A stretch of 64,000 nucleotides of DNA from CAYFFV01 sp964342695. GTDB lineage: Bacteria > Acidobacteriota > Vicinamibacteria > Vicinamibacterales > UBA8438. Under the pieces are notes generated by a model. That model had not been told where the DNA came from. It made no database searches and saw only the letters and a list, made by a program, of their open reading frames with translations. This document shows positions 1 to 8,630 of this stretch, piece by piece (the stretch's first letter is position 1; each line of letters opens with the position of its first letter). The stretch is from assembly GCA_964342695.1 (NCBI GenBank), contig CAYFFV010000001.1, positions 151,679 to 215,678 of the forward strand, read 5' to 3'. The position numbers and the translations under genes were made by a program.

Positions 1-42
1 AAGAAGGTCCCATGCCGCTTGTTCGTCAAGACGATTGCTCAA
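1..42 (-). CDS. 5' end of an unidentified gene leaving the window
   Basis: A TTG codon (42-40 on the minus strand) is preceded by an AAGGAG ribosome-binding site at 53-48 with 5 nt spacing. It opens a frame reading MSNRLDEQAAWDLL up to the window edge. It would be divergent from the GTP cyclohydrolase gene, with the 43-106 interval holding both promoters. Fourteen residues are too few to name a family. The call rests only on the good ribosome-binding site and the open frame. Confidence 0.3.
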   Translation of the reverse strand, partial: MSNRLDEQAAWDLL

Positions 43-106
43 GTAAACTCCTTATAGATTAGCTTGCCCTGGTAGTTTGATTTCAGATCTAGAATAGGTC
101 ATTAAC

Positions 107-1243
107 ATGCAGGATGCAGATCGTGGATTATATGAGTTGCGACGGGGTCGCCTTCTTTATGTGACTCCCTCATCCCCCTCAGACAACGAGTCGGGAGTAA
201 TAGTTGCTGCCGTAGAGGTTTTGACGCCTTTAATTTTAGAGCATCTCAAGCGATTGTCCAGTAGCTCTTTAAGGTTAGTCGTGACCCCACACCGGGCTCG
301 AGCTATGGGGTTATCGAATGGGGCACAACCAACGGAACAGAGTGTCATGCTTAACGGTACGTCGCATTCTGATGCGATCTTGCGTCTTTCGACTTCTTCG
401 TTTGAGCCGAAAGGTGGGCCAACTTATGACTGTCGTGTGGCTTCAGCTTCTGAAATCGGGGCACTCAATTTGGCACGCTTTGGAAAGTTAATACCTGCGG
501 TTTTAAGTGCAGAGGTCACACCTTATGAAAATATAGAATTAAGGAAAGATCTTGAAAATAAAGTCATTTTAAAGGTCACTGCAGACCAAATCGAGCAATT
601 GATTGGTAGCACCACGTTGGAAGTTGTCCATGTTAGTGATGGTCCTGTTCCGCTTGAAGAAGCGGAGGATGCTCGTTTTATGTGTTTCCGGGAAGCTAAT
701 GGCATGCTTGAGCATGTAGCGATTGTGATTGGAGATCAGAATGCGTGGACTGACCCAGTTCCCGTCCGCATTCATTCGGCTTGTCTAACTGGCGATCTTT
801 TCGGTAGTTTACGCTGCGATTGCGGAGAGCAACTTCGCGGAAGTTTAGCTTTTTTTGCTGAGAAAGGAGGGGGTGTTCTTCTCTATCTTGCGCAAGAGGG
901 TCGTGGTATCGGTCTTGCTAATAAATTAAGAGCTTACAAGCTACAGAATGAAGGGTTTGATACGGTCGACGCAGATTGCACACTTGGCTTTGGTCCAGAC
1001 GAACGTACATATGACGTTGCAGTCGAAATGTTGCGATATCTTAAAATCGACAGGATCCAATTATTGACCAATAATCCAGAGAAAGTTCGAGCTGTGCGAA
1101 ACTCTGGCATTGAAGTTGTTGATCGACAGGGGTTATATGGAACCTTGAATCCACATAACCGAGAATATGTAAAAGCAAAGGTGTTTCGGGCGGGACATTG
1201 GCTTGGAGAAATGCTCTCAGGTTCTTCGCAAAATGGGAAATAG
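107..1243 (+). CDS. ribA: GTP cyclohydrolase II with degenerate DHBP-synthase-like N-terminal domain
   Basis: This is a riboflavin-pathway enzyme, 378 residues. The C-terminal half (about 215-365) is a clear GTP cyclohydrolase II: zinc cysteines in SACLTGDLFGSLRCDCG (C226, C237, C239), the QEGRGIGL loop (263-270) and LLTNNP (319-324). It opens GTP to 2,5-diamino-6-ribosylamino-4(3H)-pyrimidinone 5'-phosphate. The N-terminal part (10-140) aligns by length and pattern with 3,4-dihydroxy-2-butanone-4-phosphate synthase, but its acidic RENEGD-type loop reads PSDNESG (24-30). The positions of the usual RPGH and GHTEA histidines read GGPT and SEIGA. The synthase half is therefore probably inactive and structural, as in some actinobacterial RibA proteins. 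The gene runs convergent to the creatininase gene with 1 nt between stop codons. The ATG at 107 has only a weak ribosome-binding site. Confidence 0.9.
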   Translation: MQDADRGLYELRRGRLLYVTPSSPSDNESGVIVAAVEVLTPLILEHLKRLSSSSLRLVVTPHRARAMGLSNGAQPTEQSVMLNGTSHSDAILRLSTSSFEPKGGPTYDCRVASASEIGALNLARFGKLIPAVLSAEVTPYENIELRKDLENKVILKVTADQIEQLIGSTTLEVVHVSDGPVPLEEAEDARFMCFREANGMLEHVAIVIGDQNAWTDPVPVRIHSACLTGDLFGSLRCDCGEQLRGSLAFFAEKGGGVLLYLAQEGRGIGLANKLRAYKLQNEGFDTVDADCTLGFGPDERTYDVAVEMLRYLKIDRIQLLTNNPEKVRAVRNSGIEVVDRQGLYGTLNPHNREYVKAKVFRAGHWLGEMLSGSSQNGK

Positions 1244-1244
1244 A

Positions 1245-2057
1245 TTAAGACACTCCTAAGCGATTGATCGGAAAACGTTTTGTATCACGAATTGTTTCTG
1301 CGATTAGTTGTGAGTAGTGTTTAGCAAGCTTCATTCCAATTTCTGACGTTGCCAAACTAGGATTTCCTAGGATGCCGTGTTTATTTAGATCGCCTGCAAG
1401 CCATGCGAATGACGCGGCGTCGTTGGTTGCAGTTATTCGCTCAAGAGTTTGGTCCAAATTTTCTAATAATGATGTCGTATCTTTCAGTTCCATCATTTCA
1501 CCAGCCCGAACACGATCCGGATGCAAGTGGAGCATCAGAGAGGTTTCAACCGCCCCTCCGTGTAAACCATATTGCCATTCTGATTCTGGAATTTTGACAT
1601 CCTCTGGCCGTGGAAAAAGAAAGTAATTAATCTTAATTACTAAAAGATCGTAGGTTTTACGTAATTTAAGAGCAATGGATTCTAACGCTGCTCGATTTCC
1701 ACCGTGGCTGTTACTCAGCAAAAGTCTTCTGATCCCGCATTGTGACAATGCTAATCCGTAACTTTCAATTACGGCTTCCAATATTTTTGGTTCTAGACTG
1801 ACTGTGCCAGGGAAAAGATGATGTTCAGGACTGGTGCCAAGGTTGAGGGGAGTTAACACGCATGCCGGGAAATTGTCAGGTAGATATTGAAAAGCGTGTT
1901 GCAACAGGCCTTTACCGATATCTTTATCGGTTGAAACGGGTAGATGAGAACCGTGTTGTTCAATTGATGCGATAGGAAGAATAGCTACAGGATCACGTTG
2001 AGCCAGTAGTTGGATTTCAGCGCTCGTCATGCTATCCCAGTAGAGAATATTAGGCAT
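1245..2057 (-). CDS. Creatininase-family amidohydrolase
   Basis: A cytoplasmic metal-dependent amidohydrolase of 270 residues, the usual family length. The signature is intact: IEQHGSHLPVSTD (32-44, supplying E33, H35 and D44), PEHHLFPGT (77-85), NSHGGNR (116-122) and GGAVETS (167-173, E171). These are the metal ligands of creatininase, MftE and archaeal ArfB. The substrate cannot be read from the sequence. Members of this family act on creatinine, on mycofactocin precursor peptide, or on the formamidopyrimidine of riboflavin/F420 synthesis. A GTP cyclohydrolase lies next door but is convergent, so shared regulation is not implied. The start codon lies 1 nt after the stop of the upstream FkbM methyltransferase gene, so the two are probably translated as one operon. 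Confidence 0.88.
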   Translation of the reverse strand: MPNILYWDSMTSAEIQLLAQRDPVAILPIASIEQHGSHLPVSTDKDIGKGLLQHAFQYLPDNFPACVLTPLNLGTSPEHHLFPGTVSLEPKILEAVIESYGLALSQCGIRRLLLSNSHGGNRAALESIALKLRKTYDLLVIKINYFLFPRPEDVKIPESEWQYGLHGGAVETSLMLHLHPDRVRAGEMMELKDTTSLLENLDQTLERITATNDAASFAWLAGDLNKHGILGNPSLATSEIGMKLAKHYSQLIAETIRDTKRFPINRLGVS

Positions 2058-2058
2058 C

Positions 2059-2847
2059 TTATCTTTGTTCCTGTTCTAGTTTTTGTGGATATTCAAATGC
2101 ACTTTTAGGGTAAGAAATAAGGCGCGCATAAATATCTCCTGATGAAATATGCGTAGCTTCTTTATTGAGCCATTCGATGAGAATTTCTGGGTCTATCCAA
2201 TTAGGGAATTCAAAACTCCGGCTTTCCCCAGCAATGGCATTGAACTCGTAGTCTCCAAGTAATTTAAGTCGTTTAATACATGCGCTTATGATCTCAGTAT
2301 TTCCAGCGACGAATTCAAGAGAGAGTTTCGGTAAAGCTACTGTAAGTCCTTCGATGACCTCAGACTCATATCCTTCGACGTCGATTTTACAAAAATCAGG
2401 AAGACCATATGTCTTAATTAGTTGATCCAGCGTGGTTATTCGAACGTTTGCACTACGTTTCCAAGTGACGGCTGAAAAACTTTGATTCGTCTTCGTGACT
2501 TTTTGGCGCCAGGTTTCGGATAACGTTGAGACAGTTGGATAGAACTGGCTGATTGCAATTGTTCCAGTTCCGCTCTGTCGACCGACGGCTTCATGTAGAA
2601 CTGTAATTTCAGGTTGACGGCGAACCAGGGTACGTAATAGCGAAGCAACATGAGGTTGTGGTTCAAGTGCCACTACGCGAGCACCGAGGGCTGCGAAAGC
2701 CCAAGAACGATCACCAAGATGTGCCCCAACATCAAAGACAAGGTCTCCAGAACGAATAAAATGGCGATAGAGTCTTTGAAGGCCTATTTGTCGACCTGGA
2801 CGCCAATAGATAAGAAGTGAACGCACAAGGCCTAGCCACATAGGCAT
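2059..2847 (-). CDS. FkbM-family methyltransferase
   Basis: A SAM-dependent O-methyltransferase of 262 residues. The SAM-binding motif I is LVFDVGAHLGDRS (about 36-48), followed by the acidic residue of motif II in ALEPQP (about 61-66). The family hallmark is DFCKIDVEGYESEVIEGL (about 151-168). Such enzymes often methylate sugars or polyketide-type hydroxyls, and many sit in envelope polysaccharide loci. Here the gene lies between a phosphoglycerol-transferase-like gene (55 nt away, same strand) and the creatininase gene. No signal peptide is present. The true substrate is unknown. Confidence 0.85.
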   Translation of the reverse strand: MPMWLGLVRSLLIYWRPGRQIGLQRLYRHFIRSGDLVFDVGAHLGDRSWAFAALGARVVALEPQPHVASLLRTLVRRQPEITVLHEAVGRQSGTGTIAISQFYPTVSTLSETWRQKVTKTNQSFSAVTWKRSANVRITTLDQLIKTYGLPDFCKIDVEGYESEVIEGLTVALPKLSLEFVAGNTEIISACIKRLKLLGDYEFNAIAGESRSFEFPNWIDPEILIEWLNKEATHISSGDIYARLISYPKSAFEYPQKLEQEQR

Positions 2848-2902
2848 ACGGTCATTTCCCTGTAAATGTTCAATGAAGAATATTGTGAATGATCGAAAGT
2901 CA

Positions 2903-4573
2903 TTAGTCTTTGGTTAATAGCGAAACCTTAGGAGAGGGCCCTTCACTAAAGGCCCGAATAAATTGATTACGAAAGACATCCATCGTTGGCGCACTTTGCT
3001 GTGCATTCGGGAAGGTCCCACTTATATAGCCCAGATCAAGAAATGGTTGAATAAGCGCTGGGTCTTCGCTGATCACATGCACTGGTACAGCGCGGCTATT
3101 GCTATCTCCCGTGATCAAGGGTGCGGGTTCATGATCTCCGAGAACAACTAGTAAGGTGTCTTTGTCGACAAACCGTTCGGCGTAGCTTGTCATGACATTA
3201 AGCGCATAATCGATGGCCAATGAAAAATGTTCCCGAACTCGCTCATAATCAAGCCATAGTTGCTCGGGTTTTTCGCCAGCGTTTCGCCACGGCTCAAAAA
3301 TTTCTCCATTGCCGATAATTTCCCAATCGTCTAAGACTGGAAGAATAGGCGTCCATGGTGCATGACTACTGATAAGACTGATTTCGGCGAATAAGGGGCG
3401 AGGGTCGTCTGTCGAATGCCGTATAGAATTTTCAAGGAAAGACCATATAAATTGGTCTGGCATAGTTACCCAATTCAGAGGAGGACCCGCATAATCGATT
3501 TCGTTTCGGCCGATGATGTAGTCGTATCCGAGAAGTTGTCCTTCTGGCCATGGCATAGTATTTGCCGGCATGAGGGCGACCGTGCGATGTCCGGTACGAC
3601 GAAAATCATTAATTAAAGTATCTGGTCCATTTGCCAAGAGAAGATCATAGCGAAGCTGGTTGTCTATCCAGAGCCCACTAAGTATTGAGAGGTGAGAAAA
3701 CCAAGACTGGCCGCCTTGCGTCGGTGCTTCTAGCATTCCTGTCGCCACATGGAGACCAGCGTTCTTCGCCCGTTTGGCGAAGTCTTTAAGGCGTGGCTTA
3801 ATGATTTGGGAATAGCGTGGATCTGTCAAAGTAGACATGCCATATGATTCGAGAAATGCAAATAGGACATCAGATTGTTTTAGTTGGTTAAGTACTGTGG
3901 TTGGGTACGCAACATATGTCGGGTTGGCCTTGATCTCTTCTATGAAAGTGTTTTGTTCAGCCATCATCCTAACAAAGTGTTGGTATTGATCGCGAACGAG
4001 GTAAAAAGCGGGCAGAGACAGGACGGTATGACGCGACAGCGGGGCATATTGCACAGCAGCTATGGGTAAAAGTAAGAGGATAATGGCACTGAGTATCTGA
4101 AATCTTCTTGTCCGACCAAAGGATTGACTGGGTAAAGCGAGAAGATTGCCTAGGGACCAAACAATCAATGGAATCATTAAGACACATCCGCCTAAAACCA
4201 TTACGGTCACACTGACGCCGAGAGATCCTGTCATTAGGTTATATACGGCATTGCCAAGTTGGAGATCGAGATATAAATTCAGCGGACGGCCGAGACTTTG
4301 TCGGGCCATTTCATCGAAAAATATTAAAAAGCTGAGTGTAAGGATGATTGATGCGCCGATGGTTGTTAACGCTGAATTTTTTCTCGCTTTAGTTAGTATG
4401 ATCATGAGGGCGCTCACCCATACAGATTCGAGCGCCAACCAAGGAGCGCCTATTTGCTGATTCAGCAGCCAATGAGGTGCGAGAAATAGTAAATTGATAG
4501 CGATGATCCCAACTGCTGAAGTCACGCATGTCCTGAGAATGTTATTCCGATGCATAAAGGGTGAGCGTCGCAT
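2903..4573 (-). CDS. LtaS/OpgB-like membrane phosphoglycerol transferase (sulfatase superfamily)
   Basis: An inner-membrane enzyme of 556 residues. Hydrophobic segments lie near 17-37, 45-61, 70-86, 115-147 and 159-175, followed by a periplasmic alkaline-phosphatase-superfamily domain. Visible metal and catalytic positions match the LtaS layout: FLESYG (E242), a Thr nucleophile candidate in EAPTQGGQSW (T285), SSHAPW (H404) and VLGDHEPAP (D480, H481). LtaS and OpgB relatives move phosphoglycerol from phosphatidylglycerol to a glycopolymer. Because the divergent neighbours are opgG and opgH, a role in decorating periplasmic glucans is a reasonable inference. Its ATG (4573-4571) overlaps the opgG ATG (4572-4574) on the other strand. 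An alternative start at 4555 (MHRNN) would remove that overlap. No clear ribosome-binding site separates the two choices. Confidence 0.8.
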   Translation of the reverse strand: MRRSPFMHRNNILRTCVTSAVGIIAINLLFLAPHWLLNQQIGAPWLALESVWVSALMIILTKARKNSALTTIGASIILTLSFLIFFDEMARQSLGRPLNLYLDLQLGNAVYNLMTGSLGVSVTVMVLGGCVLMIPLIVWSLGNLLALPSQSFGRTRRFQILSAIILLLLPIAAVQYAPLSRHTVLSLPAFYLVRDQYQHFVRMMAEQNTFIEEIKANPTYVAYPTTVLNQLKQSDVLFAFLESYGMSTLTDPRYSQIIKPRLKDFAKRAKNAGLHVATGMLEAPTQGGQSWFSHLSILSGLWIDNQLRYDLLLANGPDTLINDFRRTGHRTVALMPANTMPWPEGQLLGYDYIIGRNEIDYAGPPLNWVTMPDQFIWSFLENSIRHSTDDPRPLFAEISLISSHAPWTPILPVLDDWEIIGNGEIFEPWRNAGEKPEQLWLDYERVREHFSLAIDYALNVMTSYAERFVDKDTLLVVLGDHEPAPLITGDSNSRAVPVHVISEDPALIQPFLDLGYISGTFPNAQQSAPTMDVFRNQFIRAFSEGPSPKVSLLTKD

Positions 4574-6188
4574 GGTTAGTTTGGCATTAATCTTGTTTGT
4601 CGCAATTTCCTGTGAATCTCAACATCCATCTAAGGAAATACCGTCCACATTATCGCAGCCGCCTGTTCTCGACAACTGGTCGTCAGACCTTGGTGTCAAT
4701 CTCGAAAATTCTGGTTCCATTTTTGAATACGTTGTAAGACTAGCTCAAAATCGAGTAATCGGGTCTTCCGGTGATGACTCCTTCAAGCTTCCTGACGTAC
4801 TCGAAAGATTGAATTATGACCAGTACCGTGCCATTCGGTTCAAGTCAGAAATGGCACTCTGGAAGGGAGAAAGCCCTTTTGAGGTGCAATTGTTTCACCC
4901 GGGTTTCGTTCACAAGCGTCCGGTTAGAGTGAATCTTGTTTCTGAAAATAAAATTCAACATGTGCCGTTTGATCAAAATTTTTTTACCTACGACCCGCCA
5001 GCTATACCGCTGTTGTCCGGTTCTTATCCGAATCTAGATTACGCTGGATTCCGCGTCCACTATCCAATTAATGACCTTTCCGTTCAGGATGAGGTGATTG
5101 TTTTTCTTGGTGCCTCGTATTTTCGGGTACTTGGTCGTGGTCATGTGTATGGATTGTCGTCACGTGGGTTGGCGATTGATACGGGACTCAATCGTGCTGA
5201 AGAGTTCCCACATTTTACTGATTTTTGGCTGGTAAAACCGGAAGCTGGTTCTTCGGAAATGACGTTTTATGCCGTTCTTGATAGTCCATCGGTTACAGGA
5301 GCTTACCGGTTTGTTCTTAAACCAGGAGCACGGACAGTTCTAGATGTTGATGCCCGTGTGTTTGCTCGGAAAAATGTAGATAAGATTGGATTCGCACCTA
5401 TGAGTAGCATGTTTCTTTACGGGCAGAATCGGAGGCCATGGTTTGATGATTTTCGTCCTCAGGTGCACGATTCTGATGGTTTGTTAATTCATACTGCCGG
5501 AAACGACTGGATTTGGCGTCCTCTTCGAAATGGGCCAGGAGTAAATGTCACATCATTTTCAGGACCTCTACCGAAAGGGTTCGGATTGTTACAGCGACAG
5601 CGGATGTTTGACAGTTATCTTGATGTGGAAGCAAGGTATCACCAGCGCCCCAGTGAATGGATTATTCCAAGAAAGGGAGATTGGGGTACTGGTCACATTG
5701 AATTACTAGAGTATTCCACAGTATCGGAGTTTAACGACAATATTGCTGCATATTGGGTTCCTGATGAACCTTTTCGTGCAGGAGAATCGCGGCAGTATTC
5801 ATATAGCATACGAATGTTTGATGACCGTGTCCCTGAGCAAGACGTAGCACGCGTAAAGAATATGCGGATTGGTTGGGACACTTTACCAGGTTCCCCAGAA
5901 TCTCCGTCAAAGAGTCAACGAAGATTTGTCATAGATTTTTCGGATGACGATAGTACGTTTGAGAAGAGCACAGCTTCTGTACAAGGAATCATAGAGGTTT
6001 CGACTGGACATGTATCTGATCTTGTGGTTCATCCATTATCTGACGTTCATGGTTGGAGAGCTTCTTTTCGATTTGTTCCAGCCAACAACCAACAAGCAGA
6101 AATAACTCTCTATTTAGTTTCTGATCAACGCCGACGACTGACTGAGACGTGGAACTATACGTGGGACCCTTCGCAAGTTCATGAGTAA
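4572..6188 (+). CDS. opgG: Periplasmic glucan biosynthesis protein OpgG, lipoprotein form
   Basis: Periplasmic protein needed for osmoregulated periplasmic glucan (beta-1,2/1,6-glucan) synthesis, 538 residues from this start. Family-typical stretches include LNYDQYRAIRFK, FHPGFVH, YPNLDYAGFRVHYPIN, EFPHFTDFWLVKP, SSMFLYG and DSDGLL. The start at 4572 is preferred over in-frame ATGs further upstream (4494, 4539). It has a GGTGAG-type ribosome-binding site and gives a signal peptide with lipobox AISC (residues MVSLALILFVAISC), so this OpgG is probably a lipoprotein, unlike the soluble E. coli protein. It overlaps opgH by 8 nt, which suggests coupled translation. The promoter must lie inside the divergent gene. 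Confidence 0.9.
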   Translation: MVSLALILFVAISCESQHPSKEIPSTLSQPPVLDNWSSDLGVNLENSGSIFEYVVRLAQNRVIGSSGDDSFKLPDVLERLNYDQYRAIRFKSEMALWKGESPFEVQLFHPGFVHKRPVRVNLVSENKIQHVPFDQNFFTYDPPAIPLLSGSYPNLDYAGFRVHYPINDLSVQDEVIVFLGASYFRVLGRGHVYGLSSRGLAIDTGLNRAEEFPHFTDFWLVKPEAGSSEMTFYAVLDSPSVTGAYRFVLKPGARTVLDVDARVFARKNVDKIGFAPMSSMFLYGQNRRPWFDDFRPQVHDSDGLLIHTAGNDWIWRPLRNGPGVNVTSFSGPLPKGFGLLQRQRMFDSYLDVEARYHQRPSEWIIPRKGDWGTGHIELLEYSTVSEFNDNIAAYWVPDEPFRAGESRQYSYSIRMFDDRVPEQDVARVKNMRIGWDTLPGSPESPSKSQRRFVIDFSDDDSTFEKSTASVQGIIEVSTGHVSDLVVHPLSDVHGWRASFRFVPANNQQAEITLYLVSDQRRRLTETWNYTWDPSQVHE

Positions 6189-7950
6189 ACGAAAAGATTT
6201 TACGATCGGTTCTGGAGGTGTCTACTTGCCCTTCGCAAGGGTGCGTCAGTGGTTTTTTGTTGGTGTCGTGCTATCAACGGGTGGAATTGGCGCCGTCATG
6301 ATGACTGATATTATTGGCGATAACGGTGTAAGTCTGCTGGAACTGATCATTCTCGCTTTATTTGTAACGACTTTTACGTGGATTTCAGTACCGTTTTGGA
6401 ATGCTGTTATAGGATTTTTTTTGATTTTATTACAGCGTGATCCGTTATCTCTTCAATCGACAGTTCATCTAACAAAGTCAGGTGGCGCGATCAGCAATAG
6501 AACGGCGCTAATCATGCCAATACGCAACGAAGATCCTAATCGGGTTATACGCGGGATAGCTGCTGTGCTTGAATCACTGCGTGAGACACGTTATGCGGAC
6601 AAATTTGATTTATATCTCTTAAGTGACACTAACGACGAGTCGATTATTGTCCAAGAAGAAAAAGCATGGGCGTGGTTGTGTCGGAATGTCGAGAGTTCTC
6701 ACGGTCTGAGTTATCATCGGCGTGAAGTTAACATCGGTCGTAAAGCAGGTAATATCGCAGACTTTTGTCAGCGGTGGGGTGATGAGTACGAGTACATGGT
6801 CATTTTAGATGCTGACAGCCTTATGACAGGAGAAACGTTAGTGCGGTTGGTGCAATCCATGGAGCGTGCTCCTAATGCTGGACTAATGCAGACCGTACCA
6901 GTTCCAACGCCAGGAACGACCCTTTTTGGTCGTTCAATTCAGTTTAGCGCCTGTCTTTACAGCAGGATGCTTGCTACAGGTCAAAGTTTTTGGCAGACGG
7001 ACGCGGCTAATTATTGGGGACACAACGCAATTCTTCGGATTACACCTTTTCGGCAGCACTGCATGCTTCCAAAGTTGTCTGGTAAGCCACCTTTTGGTGG
7101 TGAGGTTCTTAGCCACGATTTCGTTGAGGCGGCATTGATGCGGCGAGCAGGTTGGAGTGTATTTCTTCTGCCTTCATTGGGTGGGAGTTACGAAGGTGCT
7201 CCAGAAAATGTCATAGATTACGCCAAAAGGGATCGCAGGTGGAGTCAGGGAAGCCTACAGCATTTACGACTTTTATTTGCAGGTGGTTTTCATCTGGTAA
7301 GCCGATTGCATATGTTTTTTGGCGCATGTGGGTATTTATCTTCAGTGGTTTGGTTTTTGTTGTTGTTGGTAAGCACAGCTTATGTGTTGTTTCCTGTTTT
7401 AAGTAGCAGTGTTTTGACAACCGAGCCATGGAATTTGACGACAAATACCGTTTCATTGTTGCTGGCTACGGTGTGTTTGCTATTTTCTTCAAAATTCTTG
7501 GGCTTAATACTGGCGTTAATTTACGAAAAAAATAATTTCGGAGGTCTCTTAAATTTGTTGGGTAGTTTCTGTTTAGAAATCGTTTTGGCCTTTGTTATTG
7601 CGCCTGTAATGATGATGTACCACACTCGATTTGTAGTGAGCATCTTAACTGGCCACGATGTCTCGTGGGGTCCGCAAATACGGGACAGAAAAACATTGCC
7701 GTGGCATGAAATATTTCGCGGCATTGGTTGGATTACACTGTTCGGACTGCTTTGGGCTGGTATTACGTTGTATTTTAGTCCTTTGTTTTTTCTCTGGCTG
7801 TCGCCTGTGTTTTTAGGTCTTTTATTCGCGGTGCCTCTGGTAAGTACGACGGGGAATTATTTCATAGGGCAATGGGTCGGATCACAAGGATTTTTTCAAG
7901 TACATACCGACAGGGGTTTGCTTCAAGAAGTAAGCGCTGGTAGCAGATAA
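6181..7950 (+). CDS. opgH: Glucans biosynthesis glucosyltransferase OpgH
   Basis: Inner-membrane family-2 glycosyltransferase that polymerises the glucan backbone from UDP-glucose and exports it, 589 residues. Order of features: two N-terminal hydrophobic segments (26-45, 52-85), the catalytic GT2 domain with MPIRNEDPN (112-120), LLSDTND (147-152), the DAD motif (210-212), SHDFVEA with the general-base Asp (D313), and the processive-enzyme RDRRW motif (350-354), then several C-terminal membrane spans (about 375-580). It is shorter than E. coli OpgH (about 850 residues), mainly because the long cytoplasmic N-terminal extension is missing. The ATG at 6181 lies within the end of opgG. Confidence 0.93.
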   Translation: MSKRKDFTIGSGGVYLPFARVRQWFFVGVVLSTGGIGAVMMTDIIGDNGVSLLELIILALFVTTFTWISVPFWNAVIGFFLILLQRDPLSLQSTVHLTKSGGAISNRTALIMPIRNEDPNRVIRGIAAVLESLRETRYADKFDLYLLSDTNDESIIVQEEKAWAWLCRNVESSHGLSYHRREVNIGRKAGNIADFCQRWGDEYEYMVILDADSLMTGETLVRLVQSMERAPNAGLMQTVPVPTPGTTLFGRSIQFSACLYSRMLATGQSFWQTDAANYWGHNAILRITPFRQHCMLPKLSGKPPFGGEVLSHDFVEAALMRRAGWSVFLLPSLGGSYEGAPENVIDYAKRDRRWSQGSLQHLRLLFAGGFHLVSRLHMFFGACGYLSSVVWFLLLLVSTAYVLFPVLSSSVLTTEPWNLTTNTVSLLLATVCLLFSSKFLGLILALIYEKNNFGGLLNLLGSFCLEIVLAFVIAPVMMMYHTRFVVSILTGHDVSWGPQIRDRKTLPWHEIFRGIGWITLFGLLWAGITLYFSPLFFLWLSPVFLGLLFAVPLVSTTGNYFIGQWVGSQGFFQVHTDRGLLQEVSAGSR

Positions 7951-8595
7951 TTAATATCTTTTCTGATCTACGATGGTTTTTGCAGCGGAGGTTTTGCGTA
8001 ATACCCACGTCGTCATACATCTTTGATCTTGAACGATTGTTGTTTTTAAAGGGTCGAGTAATTTTCCGCCTAATTCATTGGAACACTCTGCTAGAAATGC
8101 TTCATCCACTAAAAAGCGATCCGTGCCATCTAAAAGACGGTAATGGCGTTCGCAAAGGTGGGAAAAGCGTTGTTCCATGCCAATGGAAGAAGCTAAACGA
8201 GCTAGGAACATTCCGCCGTCGCAGAGTTTGTTCCAGCTGTTGTGCAGCATCGACATAAAATGTTTGGTGTCATTCGCAAAGTGCAGCACAGCGCTACAGA
8301 TCACAACATCAGCACATTTATCTGGAAATGACATCTCTTCAAGTGTCTCGATTCGAAAATTGTCTGACGGTAAATGAGGGGCAAGGAGAGAGGCTGAGCG
8401 TCGTACTTCTGCGATCGCGTCTGGATCCTTGTCAATGCCGAAGACTTCGTACCCTTCCTGAAGAAAGTAATGTAGGTTCCGTCCAAAGCCGCATCCGGCA
8501 TCAAGAATTTTATCGCGTTTTGTTATTCTTTCTCGCAACAATTGGTCAAAAATGTAGATATCCAGTTGTCCAAACTGATCAATGAGTTTGGTCAT
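7951..8595 (-). CDS. Class I SAM-dependent methyltransferase
   Basis: A small soluble methyltransferase of 214 residues. Motif I is ILDAGCGFGRNLHYF (about 31-45), the acidic motif II is GIDKDPDAI (about 53-61), and VVICSAVLHF is the post-motif strand (about 99-108). It belongs to the Methyltransf_11/25 type; the substrate is not predictable. The stop codon abuts the stop of the convergent opgH gene with no spacer. No clear ribosome-binding site precedes the ATG at 8595. The upstream neighbour on the same strand is the SMP-30-like gene, 35 nt away. Confidence 0.82.
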   Translation of the reverse strand: MTKLIDQFGQLDIYIFDQLLRERITKRDKILDAGCGFGRNLHYFLQEGYEVFGIDKDPDAIAEVRRSASLLAPHLPSDNFRIETLEEMSFPDKCADVVICSAVLHFANDTKHFMSMLHNSWNKLCDGGMFLARLASSIGMEQRFSHLCERHYRLLDGTDRFLVDEAFLAECSNELGGKLLDPLKTTIVQDQRCMTTWVLRKTSAAKTIVDQKRY

Positions 8596-8630
8596 ATTGT
8601 TTAGTTACCAGAAAGCAACTTGCGAAAATC

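Noticed and set aside
4494..4571. Longer N-terminus for OpgG
   Set aside because: It would lie over the divergent gene and place a charged tail before the lipoprotein signal. The ATG at 4572 has a ribosome-binding site and directly gives the lipobox.
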